64,000 nt of DNA, from NCBI GenBank assembly GCA_032622095.1, contig CP136064.1, positions 213,418,205-213,482,204 on the forward strand, in the 5' to 3' direction. This document shows positions 1 to 11,225 of this stretch, one piece after another. A program made the position numbers and the translations under genes. The DNA is from Siphonodentalium dalli. Its lineage: Eukaryota > Mollusca > Scaphopoda > Gadilida > Siphonodentaliidae. Each line of letters begins with the position of its first letter. Positions within the stretch are counted from its first letter, which is position 1. The notes beneath the pieces are model-generated. The model saw only the letters and a program-made list of their open reading frames with translations. It ran no database searches and was not told where the DNA came from.

Positions 1-179
1 CCTATAGGGAGCCTCACATATATAAGAGAATGCACTAGCTTACAAGGTCAAGGTAAATATTGTTTGGGCAAATCATTCTCTTATATATCTGAGGCTACTT
101 GCAAGAAACTCACATATATAAGAGAATGCATTGGCACAGGGTTTTCACAAAATTTCAGGAAGCTCCCGTCATGGAAGGA
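1..179. mobile_element. Family A hairpin element, right part
   Basis: The left end lies outside the window. One half hairpin and one whole hairpin (about 72-136) carry the arm CATATATAAGAGAATGCA. The right end reads AGCTCCCGTCATGGAAGGAT, a decayed version of the terminus that closes other family A copies with AAGGGTTAA. No target duplication can be checked. Confidence 0.75.
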
Positions 180-787
180 TTTATGCAGTTTGTATACCTG
201 TGTTCATGATCCTATATTTTGTTGTTTAAGGCTCTAATTATGGTTTTTAGATTTGGCCAATGTTTCTGAAAATTGCCAAAAACAATCCGAAATGGCCAAA
301 AGAAGTTCAGAAAGCTGCAGTCTATGAAGAATGATAGCACTTTTTTCTCCATGTTCCTCCCCTTGGTGCCCCACTCTTTCCACCCATTCTCCAGGACCAC
401 TGATCATTCTAAGAATGGTTAATACTAATTTTGGTACAAATTCAGATATTTTCATAAAATTTACTTCAAAATTATTAAACATTCATGAAATACAAGTCAA
501 ACAGGTATGGTAACTACGGCAACAAATTTATGGTATCTTTGGGAAATTCAAACAGGTCTGCTCAAGTTTTAATTAGAAATTTCATGATAAGCATATCAGG
601 AATGGAGTCTAGGATGCCACAGGTGTTATGAATGCAGGTACAAATGTACCAAGTCTACTGGCACAGTAATAGCACAGCATGATGTACCCAGACACCAGAT
701 ATTAAAGATATCATTACTTAATATCACCAACAGCTAGTATAGACTAGTGCTGAGCATAAATTTATTGTGTATCCCATACACTGTGTA
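180..787. other. No gene recognised
   Basis: AT-rich sequence without a convincing open frame, splice-site pair or family repeat. Short open frames of 60-80 codons on both strands overlap each other and lack protein-like composition. Confidence 0.6.
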
Positions 788-1183
788 TTAACCCTTTACC
801 CAACAAACCGGCCAAAACTGGCCAAATAAAGCTTCAACAGCCTAAAATATCTTCGGTCTGTCTCAATAGAACCATACAAATATGGATATCATTGGAACCG
901 GCTCCTTGACCACATTGTGATAGTTACAGTTATGCCCTGTGCCAATGCATTCTCTTATATATGCGAGTCGACCATAGGTCGCCTCGCATATATAAGAGAA
1001 TGCATTGGCCTAAAAAAAATCTTTAACACTTTTTACCATTTTTTCTTACATTCTTTAACAATTTTAAAATATTTAATGTGTTAAGCCAATGCATTCTCTT
1101 ATATATGCGAGGCGACCTATGGTCGACTCGCATATATAAGAGAATGCATTGGCACAGGGCCCTTCTGTTGGGTAAAGGGTTAA
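788..1183 (+). mobile_element. Family A element, termini type a (TTAA target)
   Basis: TTAA at 788-791 and 1180-1183 flanks termini CCCTTTACCCAACA / TGTTGGGTAAAGGG, the pattern of TTAA-target (piggyBac-like) elements. The interior has two hairpins (941-1010, 1085-1153) separated by AT-rich spacer. Each has a 27-base arm beginning GCCAATGCATTCTCTTATA around a GCGACCTATGGTCGA-type loop. Interior boundaries read CCCTGTGCC and GGCACAGGG, so the double-hairpin core has its own inverted ends. It has no coding capacity. A copy in the opposite orientation lies at 9550-9939. Confidence 0.9.
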
Positions 1184-1955
1184 TATCACCCACTCACTAT
1201 CTGCAATTCTATAAATCATACCATGTCTGGGAGACAGGATTTGTCAGTGATAAATGTAGCATCAAAATATTGTCTCTGATGTAGAAAAAAGGAATTATAA
1301 AGCCATTACTAATGGTGCATAATCTCCGAAGATTCTTTCTCAATATGATGGATCATGTGACTGCTGTCATAAGCTTGATTCAACATGGGCTTGAATTACC
1401 GAGATGAGAAAAGGTAGAATCAATAGTAGCAGACAGGATTAGGTATACACAGAAGAAAACACTATATACTATCAGTCATCATAATGATAAATCATAGCAG
1501 AACTCTCATAGTGCTCTCCTATATGAATATGAAACGTCGGAATATGAGGGATTATAAAGATGCTTTCAATAAAATCAAATTCCAGCGCTATCTCAGAATA
1601 GAACAGATAATATTCAAATTGCAATTTTCAAGTTTTTCCCACCCCAATACACAGCAATACCCTCAACTAAATATCATGACCTGGAATCTGAATCAGTTGT
1701 GAGTGCAGCAAGTGTTGCAAATTTAGCTTACACCCAGGGGTCGATTTAATGTTTTAAATTTGTATAGCATTTTGCAGCACTGGCCACTGGGTAGATATTG
1801 TATAGCATTCCCTACCAATACATGTCTTTTCATTGTAAATTGGTTAGCAGAAATTGGAAATCGCATCGCAAATTGCGATGCAAATTCAGTTAAATCTGGC
1901 CCTGCTTACACCCCAAGTTTATTCAAGCCCACCTAACCCCGTTGCATTCCAGCTA
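1184..1955. other. No gene; contains a block duplicated at 9361-9530
   Basis: Bases 1310-1475 closely match 9361-9530 in the same orientation. Shared stretches include ATATGATGGATCATGTGACTG and AGACAGGATTAGG. The rest shows no gene. Base 1484 starts a 72-codon open frame with no recognisable features. Confidence 0.6.
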
Positions 1956-2160
1956 CAGTAATGCCCTAATTAATTGACTTCCTAACCACAGCAGAATTAT
2001 GGGTAACTTTTCAGGATTTAGCCATATTTCCGACTAAATCCTGAAAAGATACCCCGAGAGCTTTCCGATGAATGGCAACAAGCCATATTTCCGACTAAAT
2101 CCTGAAAAGTTACCCATAATTCTGCTGTGGTTAGGGAGTCGATTAATTAGGGCATTACTG
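1956..2160. mobile_element. Family B foldback element, TA target
   Basis: Termini CAGTAATGCCCTAA and TTAGGGCATTACTG are flanked by TA on both sides, as in Tc1/mariner-type miniature elements. The arms make up nearly all of the 205 bp. They contain the family B landmark AGCAGAATTATGGGTAACTT and its complement. The centre is rearranged: a second copy of the CCATATTTCCGACTAAATC block sits in the left half. Non-coding. Confidence 0.9.
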
Positions 2161-2467
2161 TAGGCCTTTAGTAGTCATTGGTCAAATTTCAAGACTATTG
2201 AAGGTTATAAAGGCCCTGTAGGAACACTGAATTCAATTCTCATGTACATGTACGTTCACTGTCAAGCAGTTATTCACCGGAAAGTAGCAAAGAAGATTGT
2301 ATGGGGGGGTGCTAATATGGGGGGCATATGGGGACGACCTTTTGGATGGAAGTTCTAACTGTTAGATATTTCAAGCCAGAAACAACTGTTAACAGTTGGA
2401 AATTTTAGACTGGAATATGGATTGAGAATGTTCAGCTACAATCAAGTTTTTGCATTTGCATAAGGTA

Positions 2468-3134
2468 TAGATCATGCCATGAATCTCTGCACCGGCTAAC
2501 GCCCGTAGAGATCATATTCCACGAGTACAAACTTTTTGAAGTTTTGACAGGGACCCTTATAAAGTTGAAAACTAACGCAGGGAATATATTTCTTAGTTAT
2601 TATATATGTTCCTTAATAATGTACAGTAATGCCCTAAATAATCGACTCCTTAACCACAGCAGAATTATGGGTAACTTTTCAGGATTTGGTCATAAATATG
2701 GCTTGTTGCCATTGCTTTCCGATGAATGGCAACAAGCCATATTTCCGACTAAATCTTGAAAAGTTACCCATAATTCTGCTGTGGTTAAGGAGTCGATTAT
2801 TTAGGGCATTACTGTACTTCACTGTAGGTGAAGGTTCTAACTCAAAATGTCACAATTTAAGTGACTTTGTGAGCGATTTTGCTTTGTGCCACTTACAATT
2901 ATAGAATTCTCCTGGGTAATTAATTCAATGTTTATTGCGATATCGGCTCAGAAAAGTCACAGAAAAGCATGAAATTTTGAGTTGGGACCTTCGCACATTA
3001 TGAAGGAATAGATAATAACTAAGAAATATTTTCCCTGCATTGTTTTTTAGACTTTACAAAGTTCCCATGTTTTCTGCTGGTCGAATATGATCTCTACGGA
3101 TATTAGATGGAGTAGAGATTCATGGCATGATCTA
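2468..3134. mobile_element. Family C long-palindrome element (9-bp TSD), hosting a B element
   Basis: Starts TAGATCATGCCATGAATCTC and ends with the complement. Almost the whole element folds back on itself. The flanks CATAAGGTA (2459-2467) and CATGAGGTA (3277-3285, beyond the B element at 3135-3274) match at 8 of 9 bases, so they are a decayed 9-bp target duplication. Long inverted repeats with a 9-bp duplication suggest a Mutator-like superfamily, but there is no transposase to prove it. The element is split by a family B copy at 2624-2814. Confidence 0.85.
2624..2814. mobile_element. Family B element nested in family C
   Basis: A 191-bp TA-flanked palindrome with termini CAGTAATGCCCTAAATAATC and complement. 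Removing it and one TA restores the continuous family C sequence CTTAATAATGTACTTCACTG, which is intact at 5392-5400 and 45975 onward. It is therefore younger than its host. Confidence 0.9.
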
Positions 3135-3274
3135 CAGTAATGCCCTAAATAATCGACTCCTTAACCACAGCAGAATTATGGGTAACTTTTCAGGATTTGG
3201 TTGGAAATATGGCTTGTTGCCATTCATCGGAAAGCTCTCAGTGAGTCCATTCAAGATTATTTAGGGCATTACTG
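3135..3274. mobile_element. Family B element, internally shortened, at the edge of C
   Basis: TA at 3133-3134 and 3275-3276. Only the left arm and the far right terminus remain, 140 bp in all. It inserted exactly between the last base of the family C element and that element's target duplication. Confidence 0.85.
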
Positions 3275-3285
3275 TACATGAGGTA

Positions 3286-3625
3286 TAGAGTTTTTGGAAC
3301 AATTTAGTGTTGAATATTTTCCTACTTTTGTTCAAATTCCAGACTCAAATAAATTAGGCTCTTAGACATAAAACTCACAATATATCTGCTTCTCTTATGG
3401 CTAGATTAACTTACCTGAAAATAGAAGAATAATAATAATGGTTAAATTAGAAGGCATACTAATCATCAGTCTACAGTCTACAAAGATCAAAATGGTGTAG
3501 AGAGAGAGAATGTCAGGGTAATGGATTACATTCCAGACATAAGCCTGAGATTACAGGTCTATTTTCTGTTAAATTGCATAACAATTAAAAAGTAATCAAT
3601 TGAGGTATTTAAAGGGGAGCATATA
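3286..3625. other. No gene recognised
   Basis: AT-rich, with no family repeat. A minus-strand GTAAGTTAA donor-like site at about 3415 has no supporting open exon. Confidence 0.5.
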
Positions 3626-3799
3626 CAGTATGCCCTAACTAATCGACTCCTTAACCACAGCAGAGTTATGGGTAACTTTTCAGGATTTAGTCGGAAATAT
3701 GGCTTGTTGCCATTCATTGGAAAGCATAGTCGACTAAATCCTGAAAAGTTACCCATAATTCTGCTGTCGTTAAGGAGTCAATTATTTAGGGCATTACTG
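3626..3799. mobile_element. Family B element
   Basis: TA at 3624-3625 and 3800-3801. Its termini are CAGTATGCCC (one base missing) and GGGCATTACTG. The centre is shortened, so the element is 174 bp. Confidence 0.85.
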
Positions 3800-3801
3800 T
3801 A

Positions 3802-4553
3802 GTTAACCAGAGACTCTCAACTCCGATAACTTTTTAGATTGAATTAGTGGCAGTATCAACAGTGCTTAAAGAATTAAGATCTTGAGTCTATCTGAAAGAA
3901 CCTTTCCTAGATTTTCCTAGACCCCATTTCCTCCATTTTTCTCCCAACTTATTTGCCAAACCAACAACTCACAAAACTTTAAACAACTAATCAGTGTTCA
4001 AGATATTATTTGCCACTAGTTTCATAATTGGCTACCTCACAACATCCGAAGAATTCCCCATGCTATTTATAGGCCTATTAGTTTCATTTAGACCAATTTC
4101 ATTGGTTAGCTTAATGAAAACAAGCAAAGGCATCATGGAATGGTTCATGACATCATTTACCTCATTTTGGCTTTGTGGGCCAGAATTCAGATAAGATTGC
4201 ACAATCCCATGACAAGTCTTGTCATGTCGTCTCTGCCGGGGCCACTGCATGATGTTACATAAATTATTATTAGCCTAAAGTCACAGATAAAAAATCTAAT
4301 TCTAGGCACAGCGTGTGTGGTTGATCCACAAACGATTCATATTATAATCAGAAGGTCATGACTGGGGAAATTAAATCCATGTATGCTTGGGCCGAAATAA
4401 AAGTTATAAAAAACTACAAAAACAAAGAGTATGTCATATTAAAAATAGCTCTCCCGAGAATTGAGTGTATCCGAAACATCCCACATAATAATAAATTAAT
4501 ATTCTACTATACACATAACATGCATAATTGAATATATAGAGGATATGAAATGA
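3802..4553. other. No gene recognised
   Basis: Overlapping short open frames lie on both strands at 3994-4250. They are mutually exclusive and have no known domain. Otherwise AT-rich unique-looking sequence. Confidence 0.5.
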
Positions 4554-4671
4554 GTGTTTCTCTCATATGATATTTATGAAACGAGTCTAAGAATTTTCAG
4601 TTTTCTCGAGCCTCCGGCGAGAGAAAACTGAAAATTCGTGACGAGTTTCATAAATATCATATGAGAGAAAC
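4554..4671. mobile_element. Foldback element with about 53-bp arms
   Basis: The left arm 4554-4607 begins GTGTTTCTCTCATATGATA. The right arm 4621-4671 is its near-exact complement. The 13-base loop is GC-rich (GAGCCTCCGGCGA). No clear target duplication. The right flank CGAATTACATATTCTATTTA is repeated at 4911-4931. Confidence 0.7.
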
Positions 4672-5244
4672 ACGAATTACATATTCTATTTATCATATGA
4701 CACCTATAAATTGACAATGATGTCCAAAACGCACACAAATCACTAAATAGCTATATGACATCGGCAGCAAAAGGTTAATGTGACATCACTTCATTGCACC
4801 GGAAGCCCAATTACACCTGGTGAACTAGCAGAAATAATATGCACGCGAAGATACAGTGCGCTATTCTGTTCTCAGTTTGTTACATTATATCGTATGTTTA
4901 TTAGATAAATACGAATTACATATTCTATTTATCGTATAACAATGTCCAAAACTATATATTTCAAGATTATAATTGCGAGAATTTCGGCATCGCGTTGATT
5001 GACGCGCACGAATTTGACCTGCATTTAGTTAGAGATACGGCTCGGCCCCGGCTGCCATTCAGCCAATCAAAACACACTTTTTGTCAACAAACCAATCAAA
5101 TTATCGGAAGGTGATATGAACTAGTAGTTCATATGAATTGATTTATGACATACTTTCCAACATAAATAATGATTGAGTCATGTGATCAATAATTTTATGC
5201 CACTGGTGAGCGAATGTCGTGAGCCAGGAGAGTGTGTGCAGTAA
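4672..5244. other. No gene; short direct repeat
   Basis: Bases 4672-4735 and 4910-4955 share ACATATTCTATTTATC and AATGTCCAAAAC. These are probably two ends or copies of one small repeat. No coding signal. Confidence 0.45.
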
Positions 5245-5253
5245 GAAAGATAT

Positions 5254-5750
5254 TAGATCATGCCATGAATCTCTACTGTGGCTAATGCCCATAGAATCAT
5301 ATTCCACCAGTTTTGACAAGGAACCTTATAAAATCGAAAAAATAGCACAGGGAACATAATCTTTGTTATTATCTGTTTCTTAGTAATGTACTTCACTGTA
5401 GGTGAAGATCCCAACTCAAAATTTCACGCATTAAGTGACTTTGTGACCGATTTTTCTTTGTGTTTCTTACAATTATGGAATTTTTCCTGGGTAATTACAG
5501 GTAATTGAATGTTTATTTCGATATCAGCTCTCAAAAGTCACAGAAAAGCATGCAATTTCAAGTTGGGTCCTTCACATACTGTAAAGTATACTATTAAGGA
5601 ACAGATAATCATTAAGAAATATATTCCCCATGTTATTTTTTTGACTTTATAAGGTTCCCTGTCAAAACTTCAAAAAGTTCCAAGGTTTTGTACTGGTGGA
5701 ATATGATCTCTACGGGCATTAGCCATAGTAGAGATTCATGGCATGATCTA
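5254..5750. mobile_element. Family C element with perfect 9-bp TSD
   Basis: The clearest family C copy, 497 bp from TAGATCATGCC to GGCATGATCTA. GAAAGATAT occurs immediately before (5245-5253) and after (5751-5759), a perfect 9-bp target duplication. Long palindromic arms, no coding capacity. Confidence 0.92.
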
Positions 5751-5759
5751 GAAAGATAT

Positions 5760-7249
5760 ATTATGTGCGAAAGCGAGGAATGCCATAACTGTATATAAAA
5801 AATATTTTTTATTGACCATTTTGTATATCACTTTCCTCATTGAGATTGATTCTTCAATAAACTTAAAAAAAAAATACCTTGCCTCGCCCCACAATTCTAG
5901 CTACATGCACCCTAATTACTATCTGGTCAACCTGCCACACTGAAAGTGTTAATTGTCAGAGGTTAGCCATGAATCACAAGATTTATTGTCACTTTTCAAA
6001 CACATTTAAACATTCAGCTATAAATCAACATGTCAGGCTGAATACTATGAATATCTCACATAACCCATGATCAAGGTGTTCAGTGAAACAGCTCCACTCA
6101 AAGGATTTCTATCCACAAATCTGGATCGGAATTAAAGCTTCAGTAGACATCAAAGACAGTTTATTATCTATATGAATGTACTAAATTGATTTGCGCTGTT
6201 CTGGGAGTGATATAGCTGAGACAACCTGTTAGCTTCAATCAGTGATAGAAATCCAATTCAGGTCATAAAGATTTTTTATTGTGATTTCATTTATCAAGAG
6301 GTGATGGGGAGAAGCACAATGTGTGTCCTGGAATCAATTTCTTTCTTGTGATAGCCTGATCCAGTGATAGATATAACTAGAGTGCATCCTCAGTAACATA
6401 CTATTAAAGTGTCCATGGGTAGCCTGAGCTACAGGAAGCAAATGATGGCAAATGGATGTGCAGATTGATCCACATGGGGTAGGACATTGATGGGGGTGAT
6501 ACAACATGGTCAATTAACATGAGACATGGATTGGCTCTCTCTTGTATTTGAGCAATATTTAATAGCAACATTGACTCAAAAATTCAAAGCTTGGTATTCC
6601 AGTGTTCATTGAAATAATAAATTTCAGCGCAGAGATTTCACAAATTTAGCACATACATCAGCATACATACAATAAATTTGTTGCCATAGGTCTGACATTC
6701 AAATTCAATACTATACTTTATATGTTTTCTCTGCTTCTTCTAAGCATGGCCATACCGCCACTAACAGACATCCACACCAATTAGAATCAATGGCTACACT
6801 AGACCACTCAATCGCTTCTTTTAAAAACTTTTTATACTGTTGCAATAGTTTTCCTTTTTGACCACTGTTTTGACTGGAATTTTATGAACATAGTCAGATT
6901 TTCTAGTTAATCCATTATGATATGAAAAATCTGACTTTGTCAAATTTTTTGATTATTATGACCATTTAAAATTACAAGTCTTCTTACAAACTGGGATGAG
7001 GGTAGTAGTTTGCATGGATATGAGGAGGCAGACATGATTCACTACCTTCAGTAACATTGAAAATAATACCCTTGTGTTAAACCTGCTTTCGAGTGGTTAT
7101 TTGGGGTGTATCGTCATTTCAGCCACCAGTGAGTCCCCTCCACCTCCCAGGTAAGAAACTGGCAAATACAGGGTAACCTTCCCTGCATGTGGGTGAATAA
7201 TCCACGATTATTGGGATTCGATCCAGCTACATTCTATCACCCTGAGATA
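5760..7249. other. No gene recognised
   Basis: Nothing assigned over 1.5 kb. At 7131-7250 a GC-richer patch holds a B-box-like GGGATTCGATCC (7212-7223), a possible decayed SINE, but I could not find a convincing A box or 3' tail. Confidence 0.5.
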
Positions 7250-7461
7250 CAGTAATGCTCTAAATAATCGACTCCTTAACCACAGGAGAATTATGGTAAC
7301 TTTTCAGGATTTAGTCGGAAATATGGCTTGTTGCCATTCATCGGAAAGCTCTCAGGGAGAGATTTCCGATGAATGGCAACAAGCCATATTTCCGACTAAA
7401 TCCTGAAAAGTTACCCATAATTCTGCAGTGGTTAAGGAGTTGATTAATTAGAGCATTACTG
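7250..7461. mobile_element. Family B element, near full length
   Basis: TA at 7248-7249 and 7462-7463. A 212-bp near-perfect palindrome. Its centre is two complementary copies of the CATCGGAAAGCTCTC block, and each arm contains GGAAATATGGCTTGTTGCCA or its complement. Confidence 0.9.
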
Positions 7462-7463
7462 TA

Positions 7464-8633
7464 TTCTTAATGAGATGCAGCCATTCAAAATGAGAATATT
7501 AGTGGAATGAATATCAAAGAAATAATAAGATCCTTCTATGAAATTGAATACGGCTTCAGAGAGCTGCAATTACTCATACGGAAGCAAGCAATCACACTGT
7601 GTGAGACATGTTATAGGAATCACTATATTGAGCAATCAATATCAAATCTATATATGTCCCCTTTTTTAGAAACTCGTTATGCAACGATATGATAACATGG
7701 GTTGATACTAATGTCCTGTCACTTTGGGTTCATTCAAAAACAGATAAAAAGCATTGCAATTTGTATTCCATGGCCATCATCTGAGACAGCAGGGATTTGC
7801 ATATTCTCTAGCTGCGGGCCTGCTCGGCCCAGCCACACAGGCAGGTAGGCATCTGATAACAGAATGGAAGTACATGTACATAGGAGCTCTTTCTGAAGGT
7901 ACCCCAGGCAAACTGCAACTCATTATTCACATGGAAATCAGCATCACTGAATTACCATAGTTCTATTTTGTTTATTGATTCATACATTGAGCCATATCCT
8001 GACATCAGTCATAACTTTTATTGGTGCAGAAAATGGCGTGCTGAAGATTAATTTCCCTTTGCAATCACCAATCTGAATGTAGAAACACCAATCCCCATTG
8101 ATCAAATGACAAACTTGCCCAGATACACGAATCAATGTTAGAGGTACTCTATCCAATCAGAAGGTCCCCATACCATCAACAACATTTCTTCAAAATACGC
8201 TTTAGTTATCAGAATCGATTTATTGAAACAAAATAATGCTAACCACTGTCAACTATGGTATCAAATTTCCCAAAACTTGTTATATGGCCATATTATCACT
8301 AAAGTATCACAAAATTGGCCGTATTACCACCTGATTTTAGAGTTATCCATCTTCATCCGTAATTTTATCCGAGACCCTCCATTTGAGCACGTGTTTCTGG
8401 GCCACATATTATTATACATCTCGAGAAATAATAAACTTCAAAAATCAATATCTGATCACTCTGAGCTTTGATGGGTGGGTTCCTCGACTCAAATAAAATA
8501 TTTTTTTACCCTCGAAGCTAAAGAAATTGTATTTTAGGAGTATCTGACTGGATTGAGTAGCTTTAATCTCCCTTTGGTGGGATTATAAGAATCAAACCAG
8601 CTTCCCAAGGCTGGGCGGCATATTATGGCTTAT
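7464..8633. other. No gene recognised
   Basis: Several 60-82-codon open frames (7507, 7754, 8223) have no recognisable features. No repeat family identified. Confidence 0.5.
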
Positions 8634-8866
8634 ATAACCCTTCCATGACTGGAGCTTCCTGAAATTTATCGAAAATCCTGTGCCATGCATTCTCTTGTAT
8701 ATATGAGAGTCTCCCATAGGGAGCATCGCATATATAAGAGATCACATTGGCCTAACAATATTTACTTTGACCTTGTAAGCAAGTGCATTATCTTTTATAT
8801 GCGACTCCCATATATAAGATAATGCACTGGCACAGGATCTTTATCGCTATACCAGCACCCCAAATT
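8634..8866. mobile_element. Family A element, termini type c, decayed
   Basis: The left end ATAACCCTTCCATGACTGGAGC matches type c. Two shortened hairpins lie at about 8686-8752 and 8783-8830, joined by the type c linker ATATTTACTTTGACCTTGTAAG. The right terminus fades near CACCAGC-type sequence, so the boundary is approximate. Confidence 0.75.
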
Positions 8867-9096
8867 ACCATAGATAATCGATATTGTTTCCTCAAATACA
8901 CTCTACACTCACCATACCTTCATCATATATCACATGCAGACAGCCTCTGGTGCCTACTCATGTATCTGGTTAATGTCAATATATCACATGAATATGGTCT
9001 CTGACGTCTACTGGATTATATGATTCAACGTGGCTCTTTGGGGACAATTGGTCTAGTTAGTAAAGAAATTTCAATCTTTATTGTTTTTGCAAGCTA

Positions 9097-9309
9097 CAGT
9101 AATACTCTAATTAATCGACCTCTTAACCAAAGCAGAATTATGGGTAACTTTTCAGGATTTAGTCAGAAATATGGCTTGTTGCCATTCATCGGAAAGCTCT
9201 CGGGGAGAGCTTTCCGATGAATGGCAACAAGCCATATTTCCGACTAAATCCTGAAAAGTTACCCATAATTCTGCTTTGGTTAAGAGGTCGATTAATTAGA
9301 GCATTACTG
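9097..9309. mobile_element. Family B element, near full length
   Basis: TA at 9095-9096 and 9310-9311. A 213-bp palindrome with a GGGGAGAGC-type centre. It is a near copy of 7250-7461 and probably among the youngest family B members here. Confidence 0.9.
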
Positions 9310-9360
9310 TAATACCATGCTGTTTGTGATCATCAGGATCCGCCACAATAATCTTTCACC

Positions 9361-9530
9361 AATGGTGCATATCTCTGGAGATTTATTCTGAATATGATGG
9401 ATCATGTGACTGATGTCATAAGCTCGATTCAACATTGGTTTGAGTTACATGGATGAGAAAAGGTAGAATCAATAGAAGCAGACAGGATTAGGAATATACG
9501 GAAGTAAACACTATATAGTCTCAGTCATCT
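9361..9530 (+). repeat. Duplicate of 1310-1475
   Basis: A diverged direct copy of the block right of the family A element at 788-1183. Here the family A copy lies on the other side and is inverted. No coding potential. Confidence 0.75.
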
Positions 9531-9549
9531 CAAGGCAGCTGTAAATAAG

Positions 9550-9939
9550 TTAACCCTTTACCCAACAGAAGGGCCCTGTGCCAATGCATTCTCTTATATA
9601 TGCGAGTCGACCATAGGTCGCCTCGCATATATAAGAGAATGCATTGGCTTAACACATTAAAAATTATAAAATTGTTAAAGAATGTAAGAAAAAATGGTAA
9701 AAAGTGTTAAAAAAAGATTTTTTTTAGGCCAATGCATTCTCTTATATATGCGAGGCGACCTATGGTCGACTCGCATATATAAGAGAATGCATTGGCACAG
9801 GGCATAACTGTAACCATCACAATGTGGTCAAGGAGCCGGTTCCAATGATTTCCATATGTGTATGGTTCTATTGAGACAGACAGAAGATATTTTAGGCTGT
9901 TGAAGCTTTATTTGGCCGGTTTGTTGGGTAAAGGGTTAA
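9550..9939 (-). mobile_element. Family A element, termini type a, inverted
   Basis: TTAA at 9550-9553 and 9936-9939. The same termini and two hairpins (9581-9648, 9729-9796) as 788-1183, read from the other strand and nearly identical to it. Both subterminal regions include the GGCCAAATAAAGCTTCAACA block or its complement. Confidence 0.92.
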
Positions 9940-10564
9940 AGTGCTTCTTTGTCTGGTATGTAATTTTGAAACAATGTATACCAGGGAGGGGCTCATTAAG
10001 TTATGTAACTTGTGCCCTAATCCACTTTGTATTATTACAAATAAAATATGCTTAATGTGAAGTATGTGATCATATTGGCTTCATGTTGGGATAACCACTA
10101 CTTATACATATATGTTAAATCAACAGCTGATCTTAATGGCTGTCTATGTGCAACATTAAAGAACCATATACCATGGCGAATAAGTAACAGGTAAATGGCA
10201 AAATTACGTTAACAAATTCTGAATTCTGAACAAATTCAGGGAACGACAGATCATAATCACGATTTTCTGAATATACCGGTTAGCAACATCCTAGCTTTAA
10301 AACTGTGTCAAGCCACGGGCCTTGAGACCAAATAAATACACTCATACAGATGCATGCATACAAGTTATGTCTATTAGAACACACCAGCCTTGATCAGAGC
10401 TCAAGTGAAAGTAAAATTATATGAAAGCTTTCAGCGAAATTAATATATGTACAGCATGACGCATAAACTTAATTGATGTGCACCAACGTATCCTTTTATT
10501 CCATGTTGAGAATCACCATTCGATCGCCACAATAAGGAATAAGTGGTTGTTGATATTATACATT
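9940..10564. other. No gene recognised
   Basis: A short stretch near 10150-10170 (CAACATTAAAGAACCATA) resembles conserved central segments of some invertebrate SINEs, but no promoter boxes are visible. Confidence 0.45.
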
Positions 10565-10767
10565 TTAACCCTTTGAGTGCCAGGACGATTTTTGTATCAT
10601 CCCATATACCCTGTGCCAATGCATTCTCTTATATATGCGAGTCTTTTTTCTTTTCTTTTTTTTTTACAATTTTTTACAATTGTAATAATTTATTCTTATA
10701 TTCTTTAACAGACTTATTTTGTAGGTTTAGGGCCGATGAGATCGGCCCCTGGCACTCAAAGGGTTAA
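10565..10767 (+). mobile_element. Family A element, termini type b, single half hairpin
   Basis: TTAA at 10565-10568 and 10764-10767 flanks CCCTTTGAGTGCCAGG / CCTGGCACTCAAAGGG. Inside, only the first arm of the hairpin core (CCCTGTGCCAATGCATTCTC) survives before a T-rich deletion junction. 203 bp, non-coding. Confidence 0.88.
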
Positions 10768-10835
10768 CCCTTTCTTTATTAAATACTCATTGAAGATTAA
10801 GTTCGAATCCCTCAGGAAATGTTCATATAATATGT
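10768..10835 (-). mobile_element. Fragment of the CCCTTTCTACAC TTAA family
   Basis: Starts CCCTTTCTTTATTAAATACT and continues to GGAAATGTTCA. This is homologous to the right end (complement) of 32796-33020. A second, longer piece of the same sequence follows the next A element at 11226-11310. Confidence 0.6.
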
Positions 10836-11225
10836 TTAACCCTTTCATGACGGGAACTGCGCTGGTGTAGCATTAACCCTTCCATGACTGGAGCTTCACA
10901 AAATTTAGCGAAAACCCTGTGCCAATGCATTCACTTATATATCCAATAGGGAGACTCAAATATGTAAGAGAATTCACTGGCCCAATAATATTTACCTTGA
11001 CATTGTAGGCCAGTGCGTTCTCTTATATATATGCGAGTCTCTCTATGGAAGACTTGCATAAATAAGAGAATACATTGGCCTAATAATATTTCCCTTGACA
11101 TTGTAGGCCAGTGCATACTCTTATATATGCGAGGCTACCTGTGGGAGACTCGCATATATAAGAGAATGCACTGGCACAGGATCTTTAATGCTGCACCAGC
11201 GCAGCCTCCCTCGTGAAAGTGTTAA
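10836..11225 (+). mobile_element. Family A element, termini type c, with a doubled left end
   Basis: A left-end fragment (TTAA 10836-10839, CCCTTTCATGACGGGA) precedes a second full left end (TTAA 10873-10876, CCCTTCCATGACTGGAGC). Three hairpins follow at about 10920-10982, 11009-11077 and 11107-11174, and the right TTAA is 11222-11225. Linkers read AATATTTACCTTGACATTGTAGGC. The doubled end suggests insertion of one type c copy into another, or replication slippage. Confidence 0.85.
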
